A stretch of DNA of 64,000 nucleotides from Granulosicoccus sp. (lineage in GTDB: Bacteria; Pseudomonadota; Gammaproteobacteria; Granulosicoccales; Granulosicoccaceae): assembly GCA_023301795.1 (NCBI GenBank), contig JALZVU010000042.1, forward strand, positions 1 through 64,000, written 5' to 3'. Position numbers and translations under genes: made by a program. This document shows positions 39,139 to 48,586 of this stretch, piece by piece; position 1 is the first letter of the stretch, and each line of letters begins with the position of its first letter. The notes under the pieces were generated by a model. It was not told the origin of the DNA and did no database searches. It worked only from the letters and a program-made list of their open reading frames with translations.

Positions 39139-40356
39139 TCAAACTTGCATGCTTGAGAATGTATTTTTAACGTAGCCTGATGCAAACGCATCTGTCAGCT
39201 TAAACGATTCGTCGCGTCCAAGTGAATACAATAGATACTCTACCGATGGCGGTGCGTAACACAGGATAAGGTCGGCCAGCAGGTTATAAGCAGCTTTGGT
39301 TTTGCGGTGCTCACGGTTTAACTCGCTGTAGCTTCTTGCCGCAAATGAGGAGCAGTCAATAACTTGTCCACGATGGTTGATATAACTATTGCCGGCAATG
39401 ACTTGACACCCCGCCGACCAATTAGCTGATCCTATGCCGGACCAGTGAATATTTATGGTGTAATTGGTGTGTTTGTCGAACCCTGCATCCACATCTCGAG
39501 TGGTTAGGGCATTGTTCGAATCGCGGTCGCGCAACACCAACACGCCATCCTTGTAAGGTCTCAGAGCTCTGTATACCTTGTTGGCATCGCTCACCTTGTG
39601 CCAGCTAAAACGATACTTATGTTGCCCCTCTACTAGAAACGCCTCGTCATCGCGACTGGTCATGTTTGCACTGGGGTCAGTTGATCCCCAGAACTTAAAC
39701 ACCATGCCATTGATGAGTAAGACAAAGATATCGTTGCTTTGACGTCGTTCAGCTGTCATATCTTCATCAGAACGTATGCCAATCAAGTGAATATCGTTGC
39801 TTTCAAATGACCAGTCGTCTATTTTTCGTGTATCTGTTTTACCCTGGAATTCGTTAATCTTGCGAAGCATCAAGGGTGTTGAATCGCTATATTTTTCCTT
39901 TGCCAAGGCAAGGGTTTTCATCCAACGCTTGTATTCATCCGTTTGTATGTTGTTGGCCCATTCGCAACGAATCCCTTGAGCTTGCCAACGCTGCATGTGG
40001 GCTACCGTCTTGCTGCCAACAATGCCATCAGGGCGCATCGTGTCGATGCTTTCCATGGTTCGCAAGTATTCTTGAAAAAGCCGTACAGAAGCTTGTGTGA
40101 CGTAATCAAACACTGGGGTGCTACGTGCACGTGGCATAAAGCCGCTGGCGTGCAGGAAGTCATGAAGGGCGCTGACATTATAGGCTCCACCTCCTACTTC
40201 CTTGAATCGCCGCCAAGTGCTTCGATCTTCATCGCGAAAGCTTAACCGCCCTTGCAGCGCCTTGCTGCCCGGTACATTATGAAACCTACCAAGAAACGCA
40301 TGAGGTTCTGAAGGAACACATCCAGCGTCACAGTGGCCAAGATAGAGGGTACTCAT
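39139..40356 (-). CDS. Peptidoglycan-binding protein with YkuD-like catalytic motif
   Basis: The start is set at the ATG at 40356 (MSTLYLGH); a GTG nine bases earlier is an alternative. The ~405-residue protein has a peptidoglycan-binding-type domain at about residues 60-130, ending in RPDGIVGSKTVAHMQRW. The C-terminal half contains an INIHWSGIGSANWSAGCQVI segment. The His and the S-x-G-C-Q cluster recall the L,D-transpeptidase/YkuD active site (HxG...S/T-H-G-C). No signal peptide is seen, so how it would reach the wall is unclear. It is the first gene of the cassette, 69 bases before the TIR gene. Function as an endolysin-like enzyme or a cell-wall sensor is inferred. Confidence 0.55.
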   Translation of the reverse strand: MSTLYLGHCDAGCVPSEPHAFLGRFHNVPGSKALQGRLSFRDEDRSTWRRFKEVGGGAYNVSALHDFLHASGFMPRARSTPVFDYVTQASVRLFQEYLRTMESIDTMRPDGIVGSKTVAHMQRWQAQGIRCEWANNIQTDEYKRWMKTLALAKEKYSDSTPLMLRKINEFQGKTDTRKIDDWSFESNDIHLIGIRSDEDMTAERRQSNDIFVLLINGMVFKFWGSTDPSANMTSRDDEAFLVEGQHKYRFSWHKVSDANKVYRALRPYKDGVLVLRDRDSNNALTTRDVDAGFDKHTNYTINIHWSGIGSANWSAGCQVIAGNSYINHRGQVIDCSSFAARSYSELNREHRKTKAAYNLLADLILCYAPPSVEYLLYSLGRDESFKLTDAFASGYVKNTFSSMQV

Positions 40357-40363
40357 AAGACAC

Positions 40364-40416
40364 ACTCACACGTTACAAACTTGCAATCAGTGTAAGCGGA
40401 TTGCAAGTGTGTGAGT
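40364..40416. terminator. Extended inverted repeat between the hyu operon and the TIR cassette
   Basis: An inner perfect 10-bp stem (ACTTGCAATC at 40379-40388 with GATTGCAAGT at 40399-40408, 10-base loop) is enclosed by an outer 8-bp repeat (ACTCACAC at 40364-40371 with GTGTGAGT at 40409-40416). In the minus sense it starts 24 bases after the FAD-oxidase stop and is followed by TTTGTAAC, so it may terminate the hyu transcript. It is also immediately upstream of the cassette's first gene, so an operator role is possible. Confidence 0.55.
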
Positions 40417-40439
40417 CTGCCTCCAAGCTAGACAATAGG

Positions 40440-41654
40440 TTAGATAATGGCTTTTTCAAGAATAGGGCGATTCTGTTTGATCCGGTCGACGTTAAACGGA
40501 CTCATATCCAGTGTCTTGTAAGCGCCGTGCACCATGATTTCTGCGGTCCCGCGTCCCATAGCTGGAGACTGTTGTAACCCGTGCCCGGAAAAGCCATTCA
40601 GGAAAAAGAAATTTTCAACGGTCGTATCCGGCCCCATGATCGCGTTATGGTCGAACGTATTGTAGGAATAGTGGCCAGCCCACTCTGACTGCACTTTGAT
40701 GGCTTCGAACTGAGGGATGCGCGTGGCAAGCACCGGCCATATGTGATTTTCCCAGAGGGCGTGGTCCATGTGAAAATCGTTGTAATCTACCGCTGGGTCG
40801 ATATCGGTGTGACCGCCGCATTGGTAAGTACCCCCGCCGTTTTCACGCACATGGACGCCGGAAGGGTCGATGGTTAAAGGCAGATCACGGTCCAGTGGCT
40901 GCTCTGCAGTGAAGATCCATGTGAAGCGTTTGCGCGGTTCAACAGGAATAACGAGACCAGCCATCTTTGCGGTTTCAATAGCGCGTGGTCCCGATGCATT
41001 CAACACTTGGCCACAGGCAACCACTTCACCGGATTTCAAGGTGACACTCTCAACGCGTGTGCCGTTAGCGTTTTTGGTCATCGACACGACTTCGTTCTGG
41101 ATATATTCCACACCGCGTTCGCGTGCAGATTTGCGCCACCAATCAAACACCGCAGTGCCATCCCAAAAGCCTTCGTCGACCGTGTTAATAGACCCCAAGA
41201 CAATATCGTCCACGTTATAAAACGGGTACGCCGCTTTTATCTGCTCAGGCGTCATCAACTGAGTGCCCGCACCAGCAGCGATCTGAACAGCCTGGCTCTC
41301 CCGCAAAACGTCGGCAAAGCCCTCGTTGTCTGCCAGATACATATACCCGAAGTTGTGGATGTTAAGATTCGGCACGCGATCATCATTGCCCATGTAACGG
41401 GGCAGGTTCTTCACAAAATCTGCAGCGAATTGAGAAATGCGCACATTGAGTTCTGTTGAGAACTGCTGACGCATGCACGAATTAGTGTGCATAGTGGAGG
41501 CAAACTCGTAGCTGGAGTCCTTTTCAACGACCAGAACAGTTCCATCGAAATCCTTGTCGTCTGATAAAAACCATGCAGCGGATGATCCCATAATGGCACC
41601 GCCTACGATCACCACGTCATAGGTGGGTTTTGCAGGTGCTTGCAGTATGCTCAC
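40440..41654 (-). CDS. FAD-dependent oxidoreductase, DAO/sarcosine-oxidase type
   Basis: The 404-residue protein starts at a GTG (41654) that overlaps the hyuB stop (GTGA) and has a GGGAG upstream. The FAD-binding DVVIVGGAIMGSSAAWFL lies at 13-30. A C-terminal GFSGHGLQQSPAMGR segment is typical of D-amino-acid/sarcosine-oxidase relatives, here nearest to FOXRED1-like proteins. It probably oxidises a secondary amine or amino acid in the cytoplasm. Coupled to HyuA/HyuB, it may act on the amino acid released by hydantoin opening, for example sarcosine; this is inferred. Confidence 0.85.
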   Translation of the reverse strand: MSILQAPAKPTYDVVIVGGAIMGSSAAWFLSDDKDFDGTVLVVEKDSSYEFASTMHTNSCMRQQFSTELNVRISQFAADFVKNLPRYMGNDDRVPNLNIHNFGYMYLADNEGFADVLRESQAVQIAAGAGTQLMTPEQIKAAYPFYNVDDIVLGSINTVDEGFWDGTAVFDWWRKSARERGVEYIQNEVVSMTKNANGTRVESVTLKSGEVVACGQVLNASGPRAIETAKMAGLVIPVEPRKRFTWIFTAEQPLDRDLPLTIDPSGVHVRENGGGTYQCGGHTDIDPAVDYNDFHMDHALWENHIWPVLATRIPQFEAIKVQSEWAGHYSYNTFDHNAIMGPDTTVENFFFLNGFSGHGLQQSPAMGRGTAEIMVHGAYKTLDMSPFNVDRIKQNRPILEKAII

Positions 41655-43354
41655 AGGTCGTCTCCCTTTGCTATTGCAGCTTCAACTGTGGCGATGTCTG
41701 CAGCGTTTAAGTTGTAGTCGTTGCTTGCCGTGTCATTTGAGATATACCCGCGCGCAAGATCGCGCATAACCGAGGCTTTGGCGCGCTGCTTTGGGTCGCC
41801 GTAGCCAGCGCCCCCCGGGAACGCCATGACAACCCGGCGACCATGGGCGACAAACTGCTTGCCCTTACCGTTCATTTTTGTCCCGTCATCTTGAGCGATG
41901 GTGGTAGGCGCACCTGCACCACCGCCACGTCGCCCCAAAGCAGGATGATCAACACGATCAAACATGGCTTGTATATCGAACTCATGCCCCTCACGTGCCC
42001 CCACTTCCATGTACTGACCCAAGCCGCCGCGTTGTTTTCCTGCACCACCAGAATCTGGCCGTAACTCCTTGCGCCAGATAATTACCGGGCCTGCATGCTC
42101 GGTTGCTTCTATAGGCATAGTCATTACACCTGAGGGAAAAGCGGTGGCGTTCAAGCCGTCGTGCTCAGGCCGAGCGCCTGAGCCGCCTGAGTTGAACGTC
42201 AATACCTCAGAGCGACGTGCATGTTCTGGTGCCGGTGCATCGCTACGCGGACGCAGTGAGACTTGGAAATTACACAAACACCCTGCGCCTTCGGCTGGCA
42301 CCAATCCCGGTACGATCTGGTCAAATGCATTGAACACTGCATCAGGCACGAAGTGACCGACAATGTGCCGCAGCGCCACAGGGGCAGGGTGCACAGCGTT
42401 AACAATGGAATTGACAGGTGCCTCGATTTCAAACGGTGCCAACGAGGCCGCGTTGTTCGGAATTTCCGGTGCAATGGCTACTTTGAGCGCATAGCAGGCA
42501 TAGGCTTTTGCGTATACCAGCGGGCAATTAATTCCCTTTTTGTCGAGCCCTGAGGTGCCCGTAAAATCGGATACGATCCGGTCTTCGTAAACGGTGACCT
42601 TCACTTTGAGTGTAATGGGTGCGGCAAAACCATCGACGGTAAGTACTCCATCAGCTGATTTGCGCGGCAGAGCTGCAATTCTTTCCAGCGTTGCACGGCG
42701 TGAGTTGTCCAGAATAAAGTCAGAGATGCCGTTCAGATCACTAAGCTCAAACTCTTCCATCATCTCGATCAGGCGACGATGTCCAATCTCATTACACGTC
42801 GCCAATGCGTATATATCGCCAACTAACTGATCGGGTTCGCGTACGTTGCCACGCACAATGTGCATCAGTGTTTGATCAACGGTGCCACGCTCAGCGAACT
42901 TCATGATGGGCAAGTACAGACCTTCCTCATAGACGCTGGCTGCATCAGCACCAAAACCTCGTCCACCGATATCGACAATATGTGCGGTACATGCAAAAAA
43001 GCCGACCAGCTGACTGTTATGAAACGACGGTGTCACCATCGTAATATCGTGTAGATGGCCAGTGCCCTCCCATGGATCGTTGGTGATGTATACATCACCT
43101 TCGAAGATATTCGAAGGTCCTATCCGGCGAATGAAATGTGCCACGGCATCAGCCATCGCGTTTACGTGGCCGGGTGTGCCAGTCACAGCTTGTGCCAGCA
43201 TCTGCCCATGTACATCGTATACACCTGCGGATAAATCACCTGCCTCTCGTACCGAGGTTGAAAATGCTGTGCGCACTAATGCCTGCGCCTGTTCCTCAAC
43301 CACTGAAATCAGGCGATTCCACATAACCTGATAGGCGACGTTCGAATGGCTCAT
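41651..43354 (-). CDS. hyuB: Hydantoinase B/oxoprolinase family subunit
   Basis: The 567-residue protein matches HyuB: NDPWEGTGHLHDITMVTP near residue 90, HIVDIGGRGFGADAASVYEEG and EATEHAGPVIIWRKELRPDS. With HyuA it forms an ATP-dependent amidohydrolase of the oxoprolinase/N-methylhydantoinase type. It overlaps hyuA by four bases and the FAD oxidase by four bases. The actual substrate (hydantoin, N-methylhydantoin, 5-oxoproline or a related lactam) cannot be told from sequence. Confidence 0.92.
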   Translation of the reverse strand: MSHSNVAYQVMWNRLISVVEEQAQALVRTAFSTSVREAGDLSAGVYDVHGQMLAQAVTGTPGHVNAMADAVAHFIRRIGPSNIFEGDVYITNDPWEGTGHLHDITMVTPSFHNSQLVGFFACTAHIVDIGGRGFGADAASVYEEGLYLPIMKFAERGTVDQTLMHIVRGNVREPDQLVGDIYALATCNEIGHRRLIEMMEEFELSDLNGISDFILDNSRRATLERIAALPRKSADGVLTVDGFAAPITLKVKVTVYEDRIVSDFTGTSGLDKKGINCPLVYAKAYACYALKVAIAPEIPNNAASLAPFEIEAPVNSIVNAVHPAPVALRHIVGHFVPDAVFNAFDQIVPGLVPAEGAGCLCNFQVSLRPRSDAPAPEHARRSEVLTFNSGGSGARPEHDGLNATAFPSGVMTMPIEATEHAGPVIIWRKELRPDSGGAGKQRGGLGQYMEVGAREGHEFDIQAMFDRVDHPALGRRGGGAGAPTTIAQDDGTKMNGKGKQFVAHGRRVVMAFPGGAGYGDPKQRAKASVMRDLARGYISNDTASNDYNLNAADIATVEAAIAKGDDL

Positions 43355-45429
43355 GATTTGATTCTCATATCAAGACAGCCATCGGGTTGTCTTACTGCGC
43401 TGCGGCTAGTGGGCACGATAATGGTAGTTTCGTCTTCTGTGATTACCGACGGGCCTTGCACCGTTGCACCTTCAGTCATTTCATCACGCAGTATCACACT
43501 TGCAGTAACAAAGTCAGCCAAAGCTGGATCAAAGAGTTTACGCGTCCCTTGAACAGTCGTACTGCTTGATCCGACGTCTTCCCGAACACGCTCCACGCTC
43601 TGTTGTGGCGTTGTCGCATTAACCGACCAGACGGTGATCTCAATGTTCATGCCTTCAACCGCGCGCCCAAACAACTTGACGTAATCCTCAATGAAGCGTG
43701 CTTCAAAGATGGCAGCATCGGGACGCATGGCTTGTTCCTGCGTTAGGGTTATCGGTATCTCCCAACCCTGTCCCGAATAACGCATGTACACCTTGAACTC
43801 AGACAGAATGGGGCTGATCGCATCGCAGTTACGTACGAAACCTGTTGCTTCGGATTGTAGATCAGTCAATAACGTCCTGATCTTGTCTGGCTGGAAATCG
43901 GCCAGAGTCATATACACAGAGCGATTTGCCTCAAAACTAAAAGGCGCGCGCAAAAAACCGATGGCAGACCCTACGCCCGCACCCTGTGGCACTAACAGAC
44001 GCTTTACTCCCAGTTTTTCACATAAACGACCAGCATGTAATGGGGCTGCGCCACCGAAAGCAATCATCGTATATTCCGACAGATCTTCGCCGTTCTCAAC
44101 CGCATGTACACGCGCAGCATTTGCCATATTCTCGTCAACCACTTCAGCCAACCCGAAAGCAGCTGTGGCGGCATCCATATCCAGCACATCACCTAAGGTG
44201 CTTTTTAGTGCTTTGGCTGAGGATGCTGCATCGAGTTTCATTGATCCACCCGCAAAATTATCAGGATCAAGTTTTCCTAAAACAAGGTCGGCATCTGTTA
44301 CCGCAGGTTTTTCACCGCCACGTCCGTAGCAGGCAGGACCCGGCTCTGAACCCGCGCTCTCAGGCCCGACTCGAATCTGTCGCATCGAATCCACGTGGGC
44401 CAGCGAACCGCCTCCGGCACCAATCTCGACCATATCAATCACAGGAATCGAGATAGGCATACCTGAGCCCTTTTTAAAACGATAGGTACGTGCTACTTCG
44501 AATACGCGAGAGGTCTTTGGGGTCTGATCTTTTATCAGGCAAATTTTAGCTGTTGTGCCGCCCATATCGAACGACAATACTTTGTCCAGACCATACCGTG
44601 CCGCGATGTTGGCCGCAAATACAGCGCCTCCAGCAGGCCCGGATTCCACTAGGCGAACAGGAAACTCTGCGGCATTTTCAATTGAAATAATGCCACCGCC
44701 CGAGTGCATCAGGAAAATGTTGCAATCCACCCCTTCATCGCGCATTCGGCCTTCCAGCCGGCCAAGATAGGATTTCATTAACGGCTTGATGTAGGCATTG
44801 GCCACCACCGTATTGAACCGTTCGTATTCACGCATCTGCGGTGATACCTCTGATGAGAGCGATATCATCACCTCAGGCATCATGTCAGCCAGAACTTCTC
44901 CGACCAGTTTCTCATGTGCATCGTTAAGATAAGAATGAATGAGGCCAACAGCGACACTGTCGTACCCAGCCTTAGCTATCTGCGCCACAACAGGTTCGAT
45001 ATCTGCACGCGTCAAAGGTAGCAACTCATCGCCACTGGCGTCTATACGGCCCGGGACGGTGTAGCGCATCTGACGCGGCAATAGGGGTTCAGGTAGCGCA
45101 AGATTCAGATCGTACTGCTCGAATCTGGATTCTGTGCGCATCTCAATGACATCACGAAAACCTGTCGTCGTGATCAAGGCGGTTTTTGCACCGCGCCGCT
45201 CAATCAAGGCGTTGGTGGCTAACGTGGTGCCGTGAATGATCTGAGCAATTTGTGCAGGAGAAATTGCCGCCTTTGCGCAAACCTGTTGCATCCCATCGAT
45301 AATGGCGTTTTCCGGAGCGACATACGTGGTCAGCACCTTGGTTGAAAACGATTGTGTTCCAACCTCGAGCACGACGTCGGTAAACGTTCCTCCGATATCG
45401 ACGCCAAGCCGTGTGGTCGACTGCTGCAT
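43351..45429 (-). CDS. hyuA: Hydantoinase A/oxoprolinase family subunit
   Basis: The 692-residue protein opens with the ASKHA-type phosphate loop GVDIGGTFTDVV. It has GTTLATNALIERRGAKTAL and a second phosphate motif DMGGTTAKICLI. It is the ATP-binding subunit of the hydantoinase/oxoprolinase complex. A GGGAGCG ribosome binding site precedes the ATG. The gene lies 42 bases after the HPF-like gene. No hydantoin racemase or carbamoylase was found in the window, so the pathway is incomplete here. Confidence 0.92.
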   Translation of the reverse strand: MQQSTTRLGVDIGGTFTDVVLEVGTQSFSTKVLTTYVAPENAIIDGMQQVCAKAAISPAQIAQIIHGTTLATNALIERRGAKTALITTTGFRDVIEMRTESRFEQYDLNLALPEPLLPRQMRYTVPGRIDASGDELLPLTRADIEPVVAQIAKAGYDSVAVGLIHSYLNDAHEKLVGEVLADMMPEVMISLSSEVSPQMREYERFNTVVANAYIKPLMKSYLGRLEGRMRDEGVDCNIFLMHSGGGIISIENAAEFPVRLVESGPAGGAVFAANIAARYGLDKVLSFDMGGTTAKICLIKDQTPKTSRVFEVARTYRFKKGSGMPISIPVIDMVEIGAGGGSLAHVDSMRQIRVGPESAGSEPGPACYGRGGEKPAVTDADLVLGKLDPDNFAGGSMKLDAASSAKALKSTLGDVLDMDAATAAFGLAEVVDENMANAARVHAVENGEDLSEYTMIAFGGAAPLHAGRLCEKLGVKRLLVPQGAGVGSAIGFLRAPFSFEANRSVYMTLADFQPDKIRTLLTDLQSEATGFVRNCDAISPILSEFKVYMRYSGQGWEIPITLTQEQAMRPDAAIFEARFIEDYVKLFGRAVEGMNIEITVWSVNATTPQQSVERVREDVGSSSTTVQGTRKLFDPALADFVTASVILRDEMTEGATVQGPSVITEDETTIIVPTSRSAVRQPDGCLDMRIKS

Positions 45430-45471
45430 GGAATTCGCTCCCTGTTATATCCTAAGGAGTTTCGTTAACAA

Positions 45472-45828
45472 TTAGTCTTCAGTACCGGGTTCTGTTTGCT
45501 CTGGTGCCGGTGGACGTTTATCTGCCGCTTTGCCTAGTGCGCTTTTAACCATACGAGCAAGTTTCTCTGCAGCGCCTGATACCGATTCGCCGACGGTTTC
45601 AGCTGTTTCAGTAACGGCCATGGGCTGACGATGTTCAAGGCGTGCTTCCATTACACAACTTTTATCTTCTGGGCCTGGTTTGCCACCGTTGATATCACTC
45701 AAATGCATCTCAACGCGCGTGATGTGGCTGCTGGAGTGGCGCAAGGCGTGTTTTACGATTGCTTCAAGTTCAGTAGCTCGGGCAGTATTGACATTGATGT
45801 GGTTGTCGGTTCTGATTTGAATCTGCAA
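45472..45828 (-). CDS. HPF/RaiA-like ribosome-associated protein
   Basis: The 118-residue protein starts at a TTG (45828) with GAGGAG seven bases upstream. It has the short HPF/RaiA fold: MQIQIRTDNHI at the start and ITRVEMHLSDINGGKPGPED in the middle. It lacks the extra dimerisation domain of long HPF. A charged, Pro-rich tail (after residue ~103) is added. Family members bind the ribosome in stationary phase and block translation. It precedes hyuA by 42 bases and may not be functionally related. Confidence 0.75.
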   Translation of the reverse strand: MQIQIRTDNHINVNTARATELEAIVKHALRHSSSHITRVEMHLSDINGGKPGPEDKSCVMEARLEHRQPMAVTETAETVGESVSGAAEKLARMVKSALGKAADKRPPAPEQTEPGTED

Positions 45829-45917
45829 GATTTTCTCCTCGGATGAAATTAAAATGTGCCCAGTATCAATATAAGGGCCAATTGCCGAATTACCAACTGT
45901 CTGCAGCCATCACGTGA

Positions 45918-47252
45918 CTAACTACGCACTATATGAGCAACGCGATCTTTGAGCCCGTAATAAGCCATACCTAGTGCAATGAGCGCGCTACCCGCGCGGG
46001 CTCCAACAGGTAGACGAACATGTTTCAAGCGGCTGAACAGATCAAACTGTTCAAGCGTGCCACTAACAGCTTCAGACATAATTTTTGCCATGATGTGAGA
46101 GCTGGCAATGCCATGGCCAGAGTAGCCTTGAGCGTAGTACACGTTGTTAGCAATTCGCCCAAGGGCGGGTATTCGGTTAACAACGATGCCGGCTGTGCCA
46201 GTCCAGGCGAAATCAATCGCAACCCCTTTTAGTTGGGGGAATGTTTGTTCAAGGGCAGGGCGCAGAGTACTGGATACGTCGTCAATGTCACGGCCTGAGT
46301 AATTGGTGCCTCCACCAAACATCAAGCGCTTGTCTGCGGTGAGGCGATAGTAGTCGAGTACCATGCGACTGTCATAGACTGCCAGATTATCCGGGTTAAG
46401 TTGCTTTGCAAGGCTTGCCTCTAGTGGCATGGTTGTCATGTTGCCCAGAATAGCCGGAAATACCAGGCCTTTTAACGCATGCTGTGCGAGCTGATGATAA
46501 GCGTTACCTGCGAGTATGACCGTGCTGGCTGTGATGCTGCCATTCGCTGTTTTTATGCAGGGTTTACTGCCTGCATTGTTACCGTAGTCTATGCTGATAA
46601 CGGGTGACTGCTCAAAGATTCGAGTGCCATTAGATACCGCAGCTGCAGCCTCACCCAGGCATAGGTTTAAAGAATGTAAATGCATATTGTAGCGATTAAG
46701 CACTCCGCCATAATACAAGGGTGTATCAAGTTTTTCATGCACTCCTTGCTTGTCCAGCCACTGCACATGATCACCCAGACCCGCTTCTTGTGCATCGTGC
46801 ATCGCGGATTGCAATTGAGGTATGTCTGATTCGTGGTAGGCAGTATTCAGGTGTCCGTGCCGCAGATCACATTGAATATTGTAACGCGCTATTCGTTGAG
46901 TAATGATTTTGTGACCGTGCCACCGCAGCATGTGCATCGTATGGGTGGCATCTGTGCCTATCATGGTTTTCAATTGCTTGAAAATGGCAGCATCACCTGA
47001 CAAGCTTCCAGTTACCTGTCCACCGTTACGCCCAGTGGCTCCCCACCCGACACGATTCGCTTCTACCAGTGCCACCTCATAACCCGCCTCGCTGAGCTCA
47101 ACGGCTGTATTGATACCAGTAGAGCCACCACCTACTATGACAACGTCAGCCTGATGGTCACCGTTTAACGCAGCGTGCGTGATGCTTTCGTTACGGGTGG
47201 CACTGTAATAGTTGTCTATGCATTCACTGGGCTGCATTGTCATTGTTGCCAT
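45918..47252 (-). CDS. puuB: Gamma-glutamylputrescine oxidase-like FAD protein
   Basis: The 444-residue protein has an N-terminal FAD site, DVVIVGGGSTGINTAVELS, and the PuuB-family GWGATGRNGGQVTGSLSGD. A YYRLTADKRLMFGGGTNYSG segment is also characteristic. It oxidises gamma-glutamylputrescine to the aldehyde with release of hydrogen peroxide. The start overlaps the puuA stop (TAATG), so the two are cotranscribed and translationally linked. puuC and puuD are not in the window. Confidence 0.85.
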   Translation of the reverse strand: MATMTMQPSECIDNYYSATRNESITHAALNGDHQADVVIVGGGSTGINTAVELSEAGYEVALVEANRVGWGATGRNGGQVTGSLSGDAAIFKQLKTMIGTDATHTMHMLRWHGHKIITQRIARYNIQCDLRHGHLNTAYHESDIPQLQSAMHDAQEAGLGDHVQWLDKQGVHEKLDTPLYYGGVLNRYNMHLHSLNLCLGEAAAAVSNGTRIFEQSPVISIDYGNNAGSKPCIKTANGSITASTVILAGNAYHQLAQHALKGLVFPAILGNMTTMPLEASLAKQLNPDNLAVYDSRMVLDYYRLTADKRLMFGGGTNYSGRDIDDVSSTLRPALEQTFPQLKGVAIDFAWTGTAGIVVNRIPALGRIANNVYYAQGYSGHGIASSHIMAKIMSEAVSGTLEQFDLFSRLKHVRLPVGARAGSALIALGMAYYGLKDRVAHIVRS

Positions 47253-48586
47253 TAAACTCGCGCTAGGTAGGTTTGCAGTTCAATATCAGTCACTCTACGG
47301 TTGATGGTCTTGGCTTCGTGGCGTTTGATAGCGGTGTAGATTTTATGGAATGATTCGCCAAGCAGTGTTGCTGCCCACGCTGACTGTTCGAAGTTGTCGA
47401 TAGCGGTAAGCCAGTCATGCGTCAGTGTTTGGGCAGTAGGTGTCTGGCCAGGCAATAGTGGTTCTATGGATGGGCGTTTGGCGGATTCCAGTCCATACGC
47501 AATCGCACCTATCGCAGCTGTCAAGACGAGATAAGGATTTGCATCAGCGCCTGCAACCCGATGTTCAATACGAGCCGCTGGGCCTTCACATTCCGGAATG
47601 CGTACAGCTACCCCTCGATGGTCGTAGCCCCAGTCGATGCGTACCGGCGCGAAACTGTCTGGCTGCAGACGGCGGTAAGAATTGGCGTTAGGGGCGAACA
47701 GCAAGTGTGTGGCTTCAAGATGTTCCAAAGCACCCGCTATGGCGTACTGCAGATTAGCGGCATCAGCCTGGTCAAATACGTTTTGACCGTTGTCATCCAG
47801 CAAGCTGACATGCACATGCTGCCCGGAACCATCATGTTCGCTGTATGGTTTTGCCATAAAGGTTGCCAGTAGCCCGAACTCATGAGCCGCACGATCCACA
47901 AGTTGCTTGAACAATACAGCGTGATCAGCAGCCTGGACAGGATCACTCTGGTGTTTAAGGTTGATCTCGAATTGCCCCGGACCAAATTCAGCGAGTTGTG
48001 TTTCTGCTGGAATATCCATGTCCTCTGCGAAGCTCCGGATACGGGTTAGCAAACCTTGCATACGGTCCATGGCACGCATATCGTATAACTGAAGATCATT
48101 GGGCTTACCCGCCACGCTAAGTTGCGATGGAATGTGGGGTACGCCTGTGGTGCGTGTCGTGGCGTCCAGTAGGTAGAACTCAAGTTCCACTGCTACGACC
48201 GGATGCAGGCCTTTGGTGCGCAATGTATCGACCTGACGCTGTAAAATTGCGCGTACATCATAGTCACTGGGTGTGCCGTCGCTGTTGTGCAAGCTGCAGA
48301 TAATCTGCTGGTTGCCAGGGTTCCAGGGTTGCACGTGAAAACGATTATTGCCAGATAGGCAAGTCCCGTCAGGATCACCAGAACTTACACCAAGATGTGT
48401 TATCTGATCACAATCATCGCCCCAGATATCCATGGCCTGACTAGACAATGGCAAGCGAGCGTCGCCATTGAGGATTTTTTCCCGATAGTGGCTGGGAAGG
48501 CGTTTGCCACGCAAGCCACCTTGACAGTCCACGATAAGCACATCAAGTTGTCCTAGCGTATCGCGACTATTGCCGGAATAACTCAT
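47252..48586 (-). CDS. puuA: Gamma-glutamylputrescine synthetase, glutamine-synthetase family
   Basis: The 444-residue protein is of the glutamine-synthetase fold: KPYSEHDGSGQHVHVSL, NSYRRLQPDSFAPVRIDWG and IEHRVAGADANPYLVL are the ATP/glutamate/metal segments. Being linked to a polyamine importer and puuB, it most likely joins glutamate to putrescine rather than ammonia. The ATP-binding protein gene of the importer overlaps its start by four bases. Confidence 0.85.
   Translation of the reverse strand: MSYSGNSRDTLGQLDVLIVDCQGGLRGKRLPSHYREKILNGDARLPLSSQAMDIWGDDCDQITHLGVSSGDPDGTCLSGNNRFHVQPWNPGNQQIICSLHNSDGTPSDYDVRAILQRQVDTLRTKGLHPVVAVELEFYLLDATTRTTGVPHIPSQLSVAGKPNDLQLYDMRAMDRMQGLLTRIRSFAEDMDIPAETQLAEFGPGQFEINLKHQSDPVQAADHAVLFKQLVDRAAHEFGLLATFMAKPYSEHDGSGQHVHVSLLDDNGQNVFDQADAANLQYAIAGALEHLEATHLLFAPNANSYRRLQPDSFAPVRIDWGYDHRGVAVRIPECEGPAARIEHRVAGADANPYLVLTAAIGAIAYGLESAKRPSIEPLLPGQTPTAQTLTHDWLTAIDNFEQSAWAATLLGESFHKIYTAIKRHEAKTINRRVTDIELQTYLARV

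Noticed and set aside
35086..40416. TIR/STAND cassette as part of a mobile element
   Set aside because: No integrase, transposase, tRNA target or direct repeats were seen at its edges, so only a cassette call is made.
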